64,000 bases of DNA from Virgibacillus siamensis (GTDB lineage Bacteria > Bacillota > Bacilli > Bacillales > Amphibacillaceae). The stretch lies in the NCBI RefSeq assembly GCF_900162695.1, contig NZ_FUIH01000007.1, positions 248,001 through 312,000 of the forward strand, given 5' to 3'. This document shows positions 33,295-41,025 of this stretch, piece by piece; position 1 is the stretch's first letter, and each line of letters begins with the position of its first letter. The notes beneath the pieces were generated by a model. The model did no database searches. It worked only from the letters and a program-made list of their open reading frames with translations, and was not told the DNA's origin. A program made the position numbers and the translations under genes.

Positions 33295-33530
33295 AAGCTG
33301 CAATGTTCGTATTTGATTAAGTTTTAACCTCTAACATATGAATAGGGAGTTTTACATCGAAGCTCTAATGTCGCGCCTCGAACTATAGTGGAAGACAGGA
33401 AGGTTTCTGCAAACACCCACTTTGCGAAGTGGTGGTTTAAAACTTTTTATATGTAAAATACGGCAATTGTGGCTGTTATCTTTTTAAATGACAGGTCAGT
33501 TTCCCAAGCGGAAGCTGGCTTTTTATTTTT
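33295..33530 (+). ncRNA. Structured noncoding RNA, 6S-RNA-like candidate
   Basis: Between csgA and the AI-2E gene a 385-bp gap holds a promoter, a foldable region and a terminator (GTCAGTTTCC 33495-33504 with GGAAGCTGGC 33510-33519, then T5), and no frame with a ribosome binding site. The region folds as a long irregular rod: CGTATTT (33308-33314) with AAATACG, GCAAT with ATTG, ACATAT with ATATGT, and an inner hairpin CCACTTTGCGAAGTGG. The ends GCAATGTTCG and CGGCAATTG recall the closing stem of 6S RNA (AUGUUCG...CGGCAU), and the rod is about 185 nt, near 6S size. The 6S name is a hypothesis. Confidence 0.5.
33495..33530 (+). terminator. Terminator of the structured RNA
   Basis: A 10-bp stem with two GU or mismatched pairs, a 5-nt loop and a T-rich tail (TTTTTATTTTTG). 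Confidence 0.7.
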
Positions 33531-33613
33531 GATAAAAAACTTGCAGCTGCGATTTTATGGAATATTTCTTTTATTTATTCTATAATTTGGATATTGAGGA
33601 AAGGAGGTTCGGG

Positions 33614-34762
33614 ATGAAAAGTTCAGACAGATTTATTAAGTTTATTGGCGGTCGTGATTTGCTGTTTAGCTTAATTTTGATAATTCTAATCGGCATCACC
33701 ATTTTTATTTTCAATCAGGTGAAATTTATTTTTGATCCGCTGATTATCGTGTTATCAACAGTAGTTCCGCCAATCATTCTTGCGTTTGTTACATATTATT
33801 TGCTGAATCCAATCGTTGACCTCCTGGAACGCTTGCATATTAAACGAATCTGGGGAATCCTGATTCTTATCCTGGGAATTAGTGGATTAATTACGGGACT
33901 AGTATTGCTGATTGCTCCGGCAGTGGAGGCACAGGTAAAGGATTTGACTGAGAATTTCCCAACTTACATCAAGCAGATGAGTGAAGGGTTGCAAACATGG
34001 GTTCAAAATTCATTTTTAGCCCCTTACTATGACCAGGGCTACACATGGCTGACAACTCATTTAAATGATATAACAAGCAAAATTGGCGATTATCTTGGCG
34101 GTGCGGTTGAAGGAATACGGAGTGTTGCCAGTGCGCTGACAAGTATCGTCGTAGCCATTATTACATTTCCGTTCATTTTATTCTTTCTGCTTAAGGACGG
34201 AGACGAATTTAAGCGTTACTGTTTGAAACTGTTGCCGCCGAAATACCGGAAAGACGCGGATCAGATTCTTCACAATATGGATGTTCAGGTCGGTTCCTAT
34301 ATTCAGGGACAAATTATTGTAGCGCTCTGTATCGGTACATTGCTGTTCATCGGTTATTTGATAATTGGACTAGATTACGCGATTACGCTTGCAATAATAG
34401 CAGCGGTTACAAGTGTTGTTCCATACTTAGGGCCAATCATTGCAATAACACCGGCAATTATTATTGCATTGGTTGCTTCGCCAATTATGCTGTTGAAACT
34501 GGGCATTGTCTGGGCAGCGGTGCAATTTCTTGAGGGAAATTTCATATCGCCGAATATAATGGGAAGAACCCTAAGTATTCATCCGCTTACTATCATCATT
34601 GTTCTGCTCTCTGCAGGGAATTTGTTTGGTATTACAGGTGTTATTCTCGGTATACCGGGATATGCGATTATTAAAGTCATTACCGTCTACATCTTTGGAA
34701 AATTCAAAGCGCGGTACAACTGTTTTTATGGTGAAGAATATGGTTATTATGAAAAAAAATAA
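33614..34762 (+). CDS. AI-2E family (UPF0118) membrane transporter
   Basis: A 382-residue polytopic protein with the family's helices: two N-terminal pairs, a long extracytoplasmic helical region (about 90-150), and a C-terminal set with PYLGPIIAITPAIIIAL and the conserved FLEGNFISPNIMGRTLSIHPL segment. Members export or import varied small solutes; some are Na+(Li+)/H+ antiporters and others have been linked to autoinducer-2. The substrate is not known. ATG 33614 lies seven bases after AAGGAGG. Single gene with its own terminator. Confidence 0.85.
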   Translation: MKSSDRFIKFIGGRDLLFSLILIILIGITIFIFNQVKFIFDPLIIVLSTVVPPIILAFVTYYLLNPIVDLLERLHIKRIWGILILILGISGLITGLVLLIAPAVEAQVKDLTENFPTYIKQMSEGLQTWVQNSFLAPYYDQGYTWLTTHLNDITSKIGDYLGGAVEGIRSVASALTSIVVAIITFPFILFFLLKDGDEFKRYCLKLLPPKYRKDADQILHNMDVQVGSYIQGQIIVALCIGTLLFIGYLIIGLDYAITLAIIAAVTSVVPYLGPIIAITPAIIIALVASPIMLLKLGIVWAAVQFLEGNFISPNIMGRTLSIHPLTIIIVLLSAGNLFGITGVILGIPGYAIIKVITVYIFGKFKARYNCFYGEEYGYYEKK

Positions 34763-34773
34763 CTACAGAAAAC

Positions 34774-34808
34774 ATGCATCCGGTCAAGTATGACGGGTGC
34801 ATTTTTTT
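34774..34808 (+). terminator. Terminator of the AI-2E gene
   Basis: ATGCATCCG (34774-34782) pairs with CGGGTGCAT (34794-34802), followed by six or seven T. Confidence 0.85.
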
Positions 34809-34810
34809 CC

Positions 34811-34950
34811 GAAAGCTCGTATTTCGGTGTGAAGGCCTGTAATTTCTTCTGAAAACTCGTATTTCGGTGTGAAGGCCTGTAATTTCTTCTGAAGGCTCGT
34901 ATTTCAGTGTGAAAGCCCGTAAATTTTTTTGAAAGACAGTATTCTGTGTA
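34811..34950. repeat. Array of seven units with an exact 20-bp period (core GAARGCYCGT)
   Basis: Units start at 34811, 34831, 34851, 34871, 34891, 34911 and 34931, with no insertion or deletion. Each starts GAARRCYYGT (the last GAAAGACAGT). The second halves alternate between ATTTCGGTGT-like and AATTTCTTCT-like, giving a 40-bp higher-order unit in the first four. It begins two bases after the T-run of the AI-2E terminator and has no coding potential. The reverse complement of the core (ACGAGCTTTC) is loosely similar to the ATCAACCTTC core of the other arrays. Confidence 0.8.
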
Positions 34951-35045
34951 AAAAAACAGTTTATCATTTCAAGTTAGGAACCGCTCATGAATAAAAGCAC
35001 TCAGTGGTTTCACCAGGATGTGAACGATCACCTGCAAAATCCCCT

Positions 35046-35612
35046 CTATGCTTGCACACTCACCTTCCACCATTTTGACTGCCATTCCTTCTCTTTAGTC
35101 CGCTTCTTAAAAACCTTCATCAATTTATGTGATCCGGCGAAAAGTGGAGTTGGACGTACTACCATATCCAAAACGTCCTGAACGCCATGCGGGGCAATTA
35201 ACTTAAGCTGATTATCCTGAACCAGCTTAACGCCGAGTGCGGTGGCTGTTTCAGGAAACTTTGCAATTGCATCTTCCGTATTCACATATGCTTCCAAGTC
35301 ATTAATCAGGTGCATCCTTGCTTGGTTTTTAACAGACCAAGGGATATTAGGCATTTGATGGGAAAGCTCATTTTCCAACTGCTTCTCCACCGTCTCATTT
35401 AAATTAGTTTTGTCAAAATAAACAACGTCCACATCTGTCAATGGGGTGCGTTCTTCATACCTGTGCAGTGCATCCCATATTTTTGAACGGACAAATCCGG
35501 CACAGATACACCAGTCCGGGAGATCCAATGATTTTGCGGTCTTTAATATTTCCAGCATCTGTTTATCCTTGTATATCAGTTGAATAACATCCTTTTTACC
35601 CTGCAATTGCAA
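35046..35612 (-). CDS. Nucleotidyltransferase-like protein (DUF925 family)
   Basis: A 188-residue protein of the 'nucleotidyltransferase family' formerly DUF925. The fold signature is ICAGFVRSKIWDALHRY followed by TPLTDVDVVYFD, equivalent to the GG...DxD of Pol-beta-type transferases. Activity and substrate are unknown. The start is TTG 35612 with GAGAGGACGG upstream. It is convergent with the AI-2E gene, the repeat array lying between them. Confidence 0.75.
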   Translation of the reverse strand: MQLQGKKDVIQLIYKDKQMLEILKTAKSLDLPDWCICAGFVRSKIWDALHRYEERTPLTDVDVVYFDKTNLNETVEKQLENELSHQMPNIPWSVKNQARMHLINDLEAYVNTEDAIAKFPETATALGVKLVQDNQLKLIAPHGVQDVLDMVVRPTPLFAGSHKLMKVFKKRTKEKEWQSKWWKVSVQA

Positions 35613-35887
35613 CCGTCCTCTCGTTTCATGTTATTGGTATATTGATATTATCCTTTCAACTTCTATATAATTCAATTGTTAAAAATTCCGGTTCCATATG
35701 GCTCCAGGGATAGAATAAAAGCTTTCCGAAAAAAATAGTTCTGCCTGGCTGTCATGAAAATAAAGCGATGAAACATATAGTAAAAGAAAACGTTTATCAG
35801 CATGGATGTTTTTCCTTTAAAAGAAGGAATATGTCAATTTGTGTAGAAATAAAGATACAAGAAGGAAAAAGGGGGTGGATGATTGGT

Positions 35888-36385
35888 ATGGAAATTCGAT
35901 TATTGGAACCGGAGGATGCGAGTACATATCGAAAATTAAGGCTTGAGGCACTGCTGAATAGTCCGGAAGCATTTCTTACGAGTTATGAGGAAGCAGAAAG
36001 CCAAACGGAAGAAGATTACAGAGTCAAACTGCAATCGGATGGTGTATACAATTTCGGGGCTTTTGAGGGAGATACCTTGATTGGCATGGTTGCGCTCGTA
36101 CCTGAAACAAAGGAAAAAATCAATCATCGGTCCAATGTTTTTGCGATGTATGTAACCCCCGCAAGCCGGGGAAAGGGCATTGGCAAAAAGCTTATGCAGT
36201 CCGCGATTGAATATGCCAAGTCACTTGGCGGTGTTGAACAAATATCAATCTCCGTCGTCACGCAAAATACGAAAGCAAAAAGTATGTACTATGCATTGGG
36301 GTTTGTACCGTTTGGAACACATAAAAAAGCGGTGAAATTTGGGGATGGGTTTCTGGATGAAGAATATATGGTAATGGTTTTATAA
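35888..36385 (+). CDS. GNAT-family N-acetyltransferase
   Basis: A 165-residue acetyl-CoA-dependent acetyltransferase. The acetyl-CoA loop is VTPASRGKGIGKKLM, preceded by the beta-4 strand NVFAMYV and followed by AIEYAKSLGG and ISISVVTQNTKAKSMYYALGF. The substrate amine is unknown. GGGGGTGG lies nine bases before ATG 35888; an ATG at 35879 in the same frame touches that site and is less likely. Confidence 0.82.
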   Translation: MEIRLLEPEDASTYRKLRLEALLNSPEAFLTSYEEAESQTEEDYRVKLQSDGVYNFGAFEGDTLIGMVALVPETKEKINHRSNVFAMYVTPASRGKGIGKKLMQSAIEYAKSLGGVEQISISVVTQNTKAKSMYYALGFVPFGTHKKAVKFGDGFLDEEYMVMVL

Positions 36386-36619
36386 ATATCATACCGGGAA
36401 AATTTATAATGAACACCCTGTTAGCTGAAAAAAAATCGAATAGTTGTAATGAAAGCAATATTGGACGATTTTATATATGTCATGATACTATTGATTTAAG
36501 ACAAAAGTATTGGGAAATTAAGCTATGCAAATGTATGCAGGAACTTATGGACTAGTTGGAATTTACCTGAAATAAAATGATGAATATTTTCGGGTGGAAG
36601 TAAATAGAATTACATTGGT

Positions 36620-36765
36620 TGTAATTTTCCGGAGTCAGTAGGCGGGCCGCAAGCAGCAACTTGCGACCCGGACAGTTATCCGCAAGGCACGGCGACTCCG
36701 AATCGGGATTTCGAAAAGAGTAATTACCCCACGTTTACGGAGACGACAGGGTGATTACTTTTTTT
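36620..36765 (+). ncRNA. Candidate antisense RNA antitoxin
   Basis: On the plus strand, opposite the toxin 3' end, lies a region with a long branched hairpin (CGGAGTC 36630-36636 with GACTCCG 36694-36700, inner CGCAAG/CTTGCG) and then a strong terminator with T7 at 36759. Its end overlaps the toxin stop codon by base complementarity, as RatA and SR4 overlap txpA and bsrG. The promoter was not located, so the 5' end is approximate. Confidence 0.5.
36720..36765. terminator. Bidirectional terminator shared by toxin and antitoxin RNAs
   Basis: GTAATTACCC (36720-36729) pairs with GGGTGATTAC (36749-36758), with T7 after it on the plus strand and TCTTTT on the minus strand. The toxin stop codon lies inside the right arm. 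Confidence 0.75.
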
Positions 36766-36841
36766 CATGGCTGCCAACAAGTAAAACTACGAGTGTTCCA
36801 AACATTAACATCAACTCGAGAGTCTTGTCAATTTCAATCAC
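36755..36841 (-). CDS. Type I toxin, small hydrophobic peptide (holin-like toxin family)
   Basis: A 28-residue peptide that starts GTG 36841 (VIEIDKTLE...) and carries one hydrophobic helix, ELMLMFGTLVVLLV, ending in GSHEKK. The pattern of an acidic/polar head, LM-rich start of the helix, F-x-T/N-L motif and a lysine-rich end is that of the BsrG/TxpA 'putative holin-like toxin' peptides. Its ribosome binding site (AGGAAAGGGG) lies inside a hairpin, CCCCTAGGAAAGGGG, which would limit translation. The upstream leader also folds (GTAAAAAGA/TCTTTTTAC). An antisense RNA and shared terminator complete the locus. These peptides damage the membrane or cell envelope when not repressed. Confidence 0.72.
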   Translation of the reverse strand: MIEIDKTLELMLMFGTLVVLLVGSHEKK

Positions 36842-37013
36842 TCGCTCACCCCTTTCCTAGGGGATTCGGAGCCGCCAAGTAAAAAGAGTAATCTTTTTAC
36901 CGCTTCCCAATAGAAGCCTCACCCTGTATAACATGTCTACTTTAGTATACTACAAAAGCATCGATTCATGTGGTAATTTTTAGGAAATGGTCCGATATCC
37001 CCATGCTGACGGG

Positions 37014-38108
37014 TTATTTGATGGCAATATGCATACTTCTGTCATGCTTATACATCCGGTAAAACTGAATCATTGGTTCTATAGTATCCCTTAAATCGGG
37101 ACATGTGATGCCGGAACCTTTTAAATCGTTTTGTGCCAAGGTACTGTCAAAGGATGCGTGAATTGTAAAATAGTCCATTGCCTGCATTTCTACCTGGAGC
37201 CACTTGCGAATAAACGGAACAATCAGCATGTTTTTAGTCAGGTTGACCGGTATTTTTCCGATTGGTGTTTTACCGAGGTATGCTTTTGCAAACAGATTAT
37301 ACAGTTCATCCATTGTATACGGATTCGGATCTGTCAGATGATATGTTTTTCCAACCCCGGCTGAAGCGTGTGCCAAATAGCTTGTCGCCTGTAATACATA
37401 GTCATATGGAACAAAGTTTCCTTCCGGTGTACCGTTTCCGAAGTATGGCAAAATCGGTGACATGTTTAGATTTTCCATCAAATTCAACATAAAATATAAC
37501 CCATCGAATTTGGTTGTGAATCCTGTTTTGGAATGTCCCTTCACAATACCGGGCCGAATGATGGTTACCGGAAGCGTCTGCTTCAATTTATCCACAAGAA
37601 CTTCTGCATGATACTTTGTTTCTTCATAGTGATTTTTGAACGGTTGGTTCATTGATAATTCCGTTTCATAAATTTTACCCTCGCGCGTTCCGGATACGTA
37701 AGCGGTACTGAAATAGATGTATCTTTCCAGCTTGAGCAATGTTTTTACCCAGTCATTCATGTTTCCTGTTCCGTTAACATTAACCCTATACGCGATATCT
37801 TTCGGGACGGCAAGGTCATAGATTGCTGCAAGGTGGAAAACGTGGGTGACAGATTCCTGCAATTTCCGGTTGATTTGCGGGTCAAGATCCAAAGCAGGTT
37901 GTGTAATGTCCCCCGTTACTACGGAAAATAATGTATGGTCTGTGTTGGTGTTTTGTGCCAGCAGGGAAATCTCTTCAGCAGCTTTTTCTTCAAGGGATGG
38001 GAGTGACAGAACGTAAATCTGATTGATTTCGTTCCTGTCATAGAGCAGTTGTTTGATAAGGTTGGATGCAAGAAATCCGGGAAAACCGGTGATGAAATAT
38101 GTTTTCAC
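37014..38108 (-). CDS. NAD-dependent epimerase/fatty-acyl-CoA reductase-like SDR
   Basis: A 364-residue extended SDR. The cofactor loop is ITGFPGFLASNLI, the active-site strand YIYFSTAYVSGT supplies Thr/Ser, and YEETKYHAE holds YxxxK. The NAD_binding_4 arrangement (as in 'male sterility' acyl-CoA reductases) fits the region around THVFHLAAIYDL. The substrate is not known. GTG 38108 follows AAGGAGAG. The two-component operon is divergent on the other side. Confidence 0.78.
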   Translation of the reverse strand: MKTYFITGFPGFLASNLIKQLLYDRNEINQIYVLSLPSLEEKAAEEISLLAQNTNTDHTLFSVVTGDITQPALDLDPQINRKLQESVTHVFHLAAIYDLAVPKDIAYRVNVNGTGNMNDWVKTLLKLERYIYFSTAYVSGTREGKIYETELSMNQPFKNHYEETKYHAEVLVDKLKQTLPVTIIRPGIVKGHSKTGFTTKFDGLYFMLNLMENLNMSPILPYFGNGTPEGNFVPYDYVLQATSYLAHASAGVGKTYHLTDPNPYTMDELYNLFAKAYLGKTPIGKIPVNLTKNMLIVPFIRKWLQVEMQAMDYFTIHASFDSTLAQNDLKGSGITCPDLRDTIEPMIQFYRMYKHDRSMHIAIK

Positions 38109-38194
38109 AAAATCTCTCCTTTGCCTTATGTGATACTTATTATATTATAGAATTGTAAGAGCATTTGCAAAATTATAAGGTTGGGTGGCTGGTT

Positions 38195-39274
38195 GTGAAG
38201 ATATTTTGGATACGGTTTATGATATTCACTGCTCTCTGGATCTTCATGATATTCCGGGAAAGTGAACAGACGGCAATTAGTATTTGTTTTGCCGCGGCTG
38301 CGCTGGCATTTCTTTTCTTTTTGTCCATAGATAAAGAGATGTTTTACACAAGTATCAGTCTGTCCATTACTATATTTGTTCACGGATTGCTTGTAACAGA
38401 TGGTTCTGTTTTTACGGTGTTGTTGTTGATTTTTGTAACAATTGTTTCGCTTTTTCGCTTACAAGAAAAAAGGTTGCTTATTTATGCTGCTGTTAACTTT
38501 TTATTGACGGTTACGACGGCTATGCTGTTCGGGGAATTCGTATTTGAACTGATTATTTTGAGTGCGCTATTTTACTTCATGGTATTCGTATTGAATCGGC
38601 AAAGGCTCGAACGAATAGAACAGGTGGAAGTCTATGACCAGATTCTTGGCGAGTACCGGAAACTGAAACGGATGAATCTGATGGCTGAAAATAATGCACG
38701 GCTTGAAGAGCGGACGAAAATTGCCCGGGATATCCATGATTCTGTTGGTCATCGGCTGACAGCATTGATTATGAAATTGGAAATGCTTTCAATCGAGCAA
38801 CGCAAGCCGGAATATCAGGATTTGAAAGAAATGGCGCAGGAAAGTCTTGATGAAATCAGGCAGGCGGTGCAAACACTGAAAACGGAGGAACTTGAAGGAA
38901 TATCTACCGTTGTGCACTTGATCAGGAAGCTCGAAGCGGAAAGTCATATTCTTGTGCAATTTACCATGAAGCAAGGAGTACTTTCGGTAAAACTTTCGAA
39001 TGAAAAAAGTATTGTACTGTACCGGGTTATCCAGGAGGCATTGACAAATGCGATGCGTCACGCACAGTCAAGAGAAGTACGGGTCGTTCTCGGTAAATCT
39101 GCAAATGGCGGTGTTTCCTTTGAAGTAATTAACCAAATTTTTAATGTGATACCTTTTGAATATGGATTTGGACTGACGAATATGAAAGCGCGTGTGGAAG
39201 AAACGCAGGGGACTTTGCAAATTTATCAGACGGATAACGCTTTTATCGTGCAAGGAACAATTCCAGGTGATTAG
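38195..39274 (+). CDS. Sensor histidine kinase, NarL/DesK type (LnrJ-like)
   Basis: A 359-residue kinase with five or so N-terminal membrane helices and little outside sequence, a HisKA_3 dimerisation domain with the phospho-His near residue 181 (KIARDIHDSVGHRLTALIMKLE), and an HATPase domain (IQEALTNAMRHAQ, FGLTNMKARVEE). Membrane-embedded sensors of this type detect membrane-active compounds. It is followed at 12 bp by its regulator, and by an ABC exporter, the same order as the B. subtilis linearmycin system lnrJK-lnrLMN. GTG 38195 is set by GGGTGG. Confidence 0.85.
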   Translation: MKIFWIRFMIFTALWIFMIFRESEQTAISICFAAAALAFLFFLSIDKEMFYTSISLSITIFVHGLLVTDGSVFTVLLLIFVTIVSLFRLQEKRLLIYAAVNFLLTVTTAMLFGEFVFELIILSALFYFMVFVLNRQRLERIEQVEVYDQILGEYRKLKRMNLMAENNARLEERTKIARDIHDSVGHRLTALIMKLEMLSIEQRKPEYQDLKEMAQESLDEIRQAVQTLKTEELEGISTVVHLIRKLEAESHILVQFTMKQGVLSVKLSNEKSIVLYRVIQEALTNAMRHAQSREVRVVLGKSANGGVSFEVINQIFNVIPFEYGFGLTNMKARVEETQGTLQIYQTDNAFIVQGTIPGD

Positions 39275-39286
39275 GGGGATGGCAGT

Positions 39287-39925
39287 ATGTGGCGTGTCAT
39301 GATAGCAGAAGATCAGGAAATCGTCAGACAGGGCTTGAAAGTAATTTTGGAGCAGGATGCAAATTTGAAAGTGGAACATGATGTGGATAATGGCCAGCAG
39401 GCATTACAAGTAATGGAGAAATTTATGATTGATTTTATTTTGATGGATGTCCGGATGCCGGTGATGAATGGAATTGAGGCAACAAGGCAAATCAAAAAGC
39501 GGTGGCCGGATGTAAAGATATTGATTCTGACAACCTTTAATGATGATGAATATGCAGTGCAGGCATTGCGTGAAGGTGCCAATGGATTTTTACTGAAAAC
39601 CTCTGATTCAAAAAAGTTACTTGAAGCAGTGTACAGCTGTATGAACGGCGGACTGACAATTCATGAGGAGGTGGCTGCTAAAGTTATGCCGCGGCTGCTG
39701 GGGAACTCATCTGGAAAAACATCCACTGATGTAGACCTTTCACCAAGAGAAGGCAAGATTACGTATCTGGTTGGGCAAGGGAAAACCAATAGGGAGATTG
39801 CTGAAGAGCTGTACCTGTCCATTGGAACGGTTAAAAATAACTTAACCCGAATTTTGCAAAAAACAGGACTTCGCGACCGGACGCAGCTGGCTATATTTGC
39901 TGTGAAACATGATATAGGTGAATAA
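39287..39925 (+). CDS. Response regulator, NarL/LuxR family (LnrK-like)
   Basis: A 212-residue regulator: a receiver domain with phospho-acceptor Asp54 (FILMDVRMPVMNG), signalling Thr in ILTTFND and Lys in LLKTSD, then a LuxR-type HTH (about 150-205: SPREGKITYLVGQGKTNREI, LSIGTVKNNLTRIL). It is the partner of the preceding kinase and is inferred to activate the downstream ABC genes, before which palindromes are seen (39987-40022). A terminator separates them, so exporter genes have their own promoter. Confidence 0.88.
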   Translation: MWRVMIAEDQEIVRQGLKVILEQDANLKVEHDVDNGQQALQVMEKFMIDFILMDVRMPVMNGIEATRQIKKRWPDVKILILTTFNDDEYAVQALREGANGFLLKTSDSKKLLEAVYSCMNGGLTIHEEVAAKVMPRLLGNSSGKTSTDVDLSPREGKITYLVGQGKTNREIAEELYLSIGTVKNNLTRILQKTGLRDRTQLAIFAVKHDIGE

Positions 39926-39933
39926 TGCACTGG

Positions 39934-39958
39934 AACCTTCCAATTGGAGGGTTTTTTA
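39934..39958 (+). terminator. Terminator between response regulator and ABC genes
   Basis: AACCTTCC (39934-39941), a 4-nt loop and GGAGGGTT (39946-39953) with T-run. Confidence 0.8.
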
Positions 39959-39986
39959 CATAGAGCAAATTTTGCCGTTCATGTGA

Positions 39987-40022
39987 TGACCACCGTCACT
40001 GGACTTTAAAAAAATCAGTGAC
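39987..40022. promoter_or_regulatory. Candidate response-regulator operator
   Basis: Two overlapping inverted repeats: TGAC-CACC-GTCA (39987-39998) and GTCACTG (39995-40001) with CAGTGAC (40016-40022). They lie 60-95 bp before the ABC ATPase gene, where a NarL-type regulator would bind. Confidence 0.45.
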
Positions 40023-40082
40023 CTGCGATAGTGTTCTGCAGCTTATTTTGACAGTACACTAAGTTTAGAGGAGGCGGGGATA

Positions 40083-41015
40083 ATGCTCGAACTTGTTGAT
40101 CTGTCCAAGAAATTTAAACAGTTTTATGCAGTGAAGAACATTAATATGTTTATTGAAGAAGGTGAGATTGTCGGTTTACTCGGGCCAAACGGGGCTGGTA
40201 AATCGACTGCAATATCAATGTTGTCATCATTGACAGAACCGACAACCGGTGATGTCCGGTTCCGGAATGACAGCATTATTAACCATCCTGCCCCGATTCG
40301 AAAAGTAATCGGGATGGTGCCGCAGGAAATCGCTTTGTATGACGATTTGACTGCACATGAAAATCTGCAATTTTTCGGCAGAATTTATCGATTGTCCGGG
40401 GCGGAATTAAAAAAGCGAATTGATGAAGTTCTCCATTTAATCGGGCTTTCGGACCGGCGGAAAGATATTGTCAAAAAATTTTCCGGAGGGATGAAACGCC
40501 GTCTGAATATAGGTGTTGCATTACTTCACAATCCGGAATTGATCATAATGGATGAGCCGACAGTCGGGATTGATCCGCAGTCACGGAACTATATTCTGGA
40601 AACAGTGAAGCGGCTTAATAAGGAAAAGAAGATGACGGTATTGTATACAAGTCATTACATGGAGGAAGTTGAATTTCTTTGCGACCGGATCTATATCATG
40701 GATAAAGGAAGCTTGATCGCATCCGGAACCAAGGAAGAAATCAAGCAGATTCTAACATCGGAAAAAACAGTTTCAATTATCGCGAAAAACTGGAATGACG
40801 CATTTATTGAAGCATTGCGAAACGAACCCGCAATCAGTCGTGTTACAGCAGAGGATAAAGCTGTTACCGTAATTGTTCCGAAAGAGACGAATGTGTTTGG
40901 GACCGTTTTTAACTATGCAGAGCAAACCGGAATTGAACTTATGTCTGTCAACGTCCAGACACCGACACTTGAGGATGTTTTCCTCCATCTTACCGGAAGG
41001 GCCTTACGGGATTAG
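40083..41015 (+). CDS. ABC exporter ATPase (LnrL-like)
   Basis: A 310-residue nucleotide-binding protein: Walker A GPNGAGKST (34-42), signature FSGGMKRRLNIG near 137, Walker B LIIMDEPTVGID, and switch His in YTSHYMEE. A C-terminal 80-residue extension, as in drug-exporting ABC-2 ATPases, follows. It works with the two ABC-2 permeases encoded next. Size and gene order match LnrL of the linearmycin/polyene exporter. Confidence 0.9.
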   Translation: MLELVDLSKKFKQFYAVKNINMFIEEGEIVGLLGPNGAGKSTAISMLSSLTEPTTGDVRFRNDSIINHPAPIRKVIGMVPQEIALYDDLTAHENLQFFGRIYRLSGAELKKRIDEVLHLIGLSDRRKDIVKKFSGGMKRRLNIGVALLHNPELIIMDEPTVGIDPQSRNYILETVKRLNKEKKMTVLYTSHYMEEVEFLCDRIYIMDKGSLIASGTKEEIKQILTSEKTVSIIAKNWNDAFIEALRNEPAISRVTAEDKAVTVIVPKETNVFGTVFNYAEQTGIELMSVNVQTPTLEDVFLHLTGRALRD

Positions 41016-41025
41016 GGGTGATGCA

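Noticed and set aside
34811..34950. Possible CRISPR array
   Set aside because: Period is 20 bp with no constant repeat plus unique spacer division, and no cas genes are present.
40048..40053. TTGACA as -35 of the ABC operon
   Set aside because: A -10 at the right distance would fall on the ribosome binding site; no TATAAT-like box is there.
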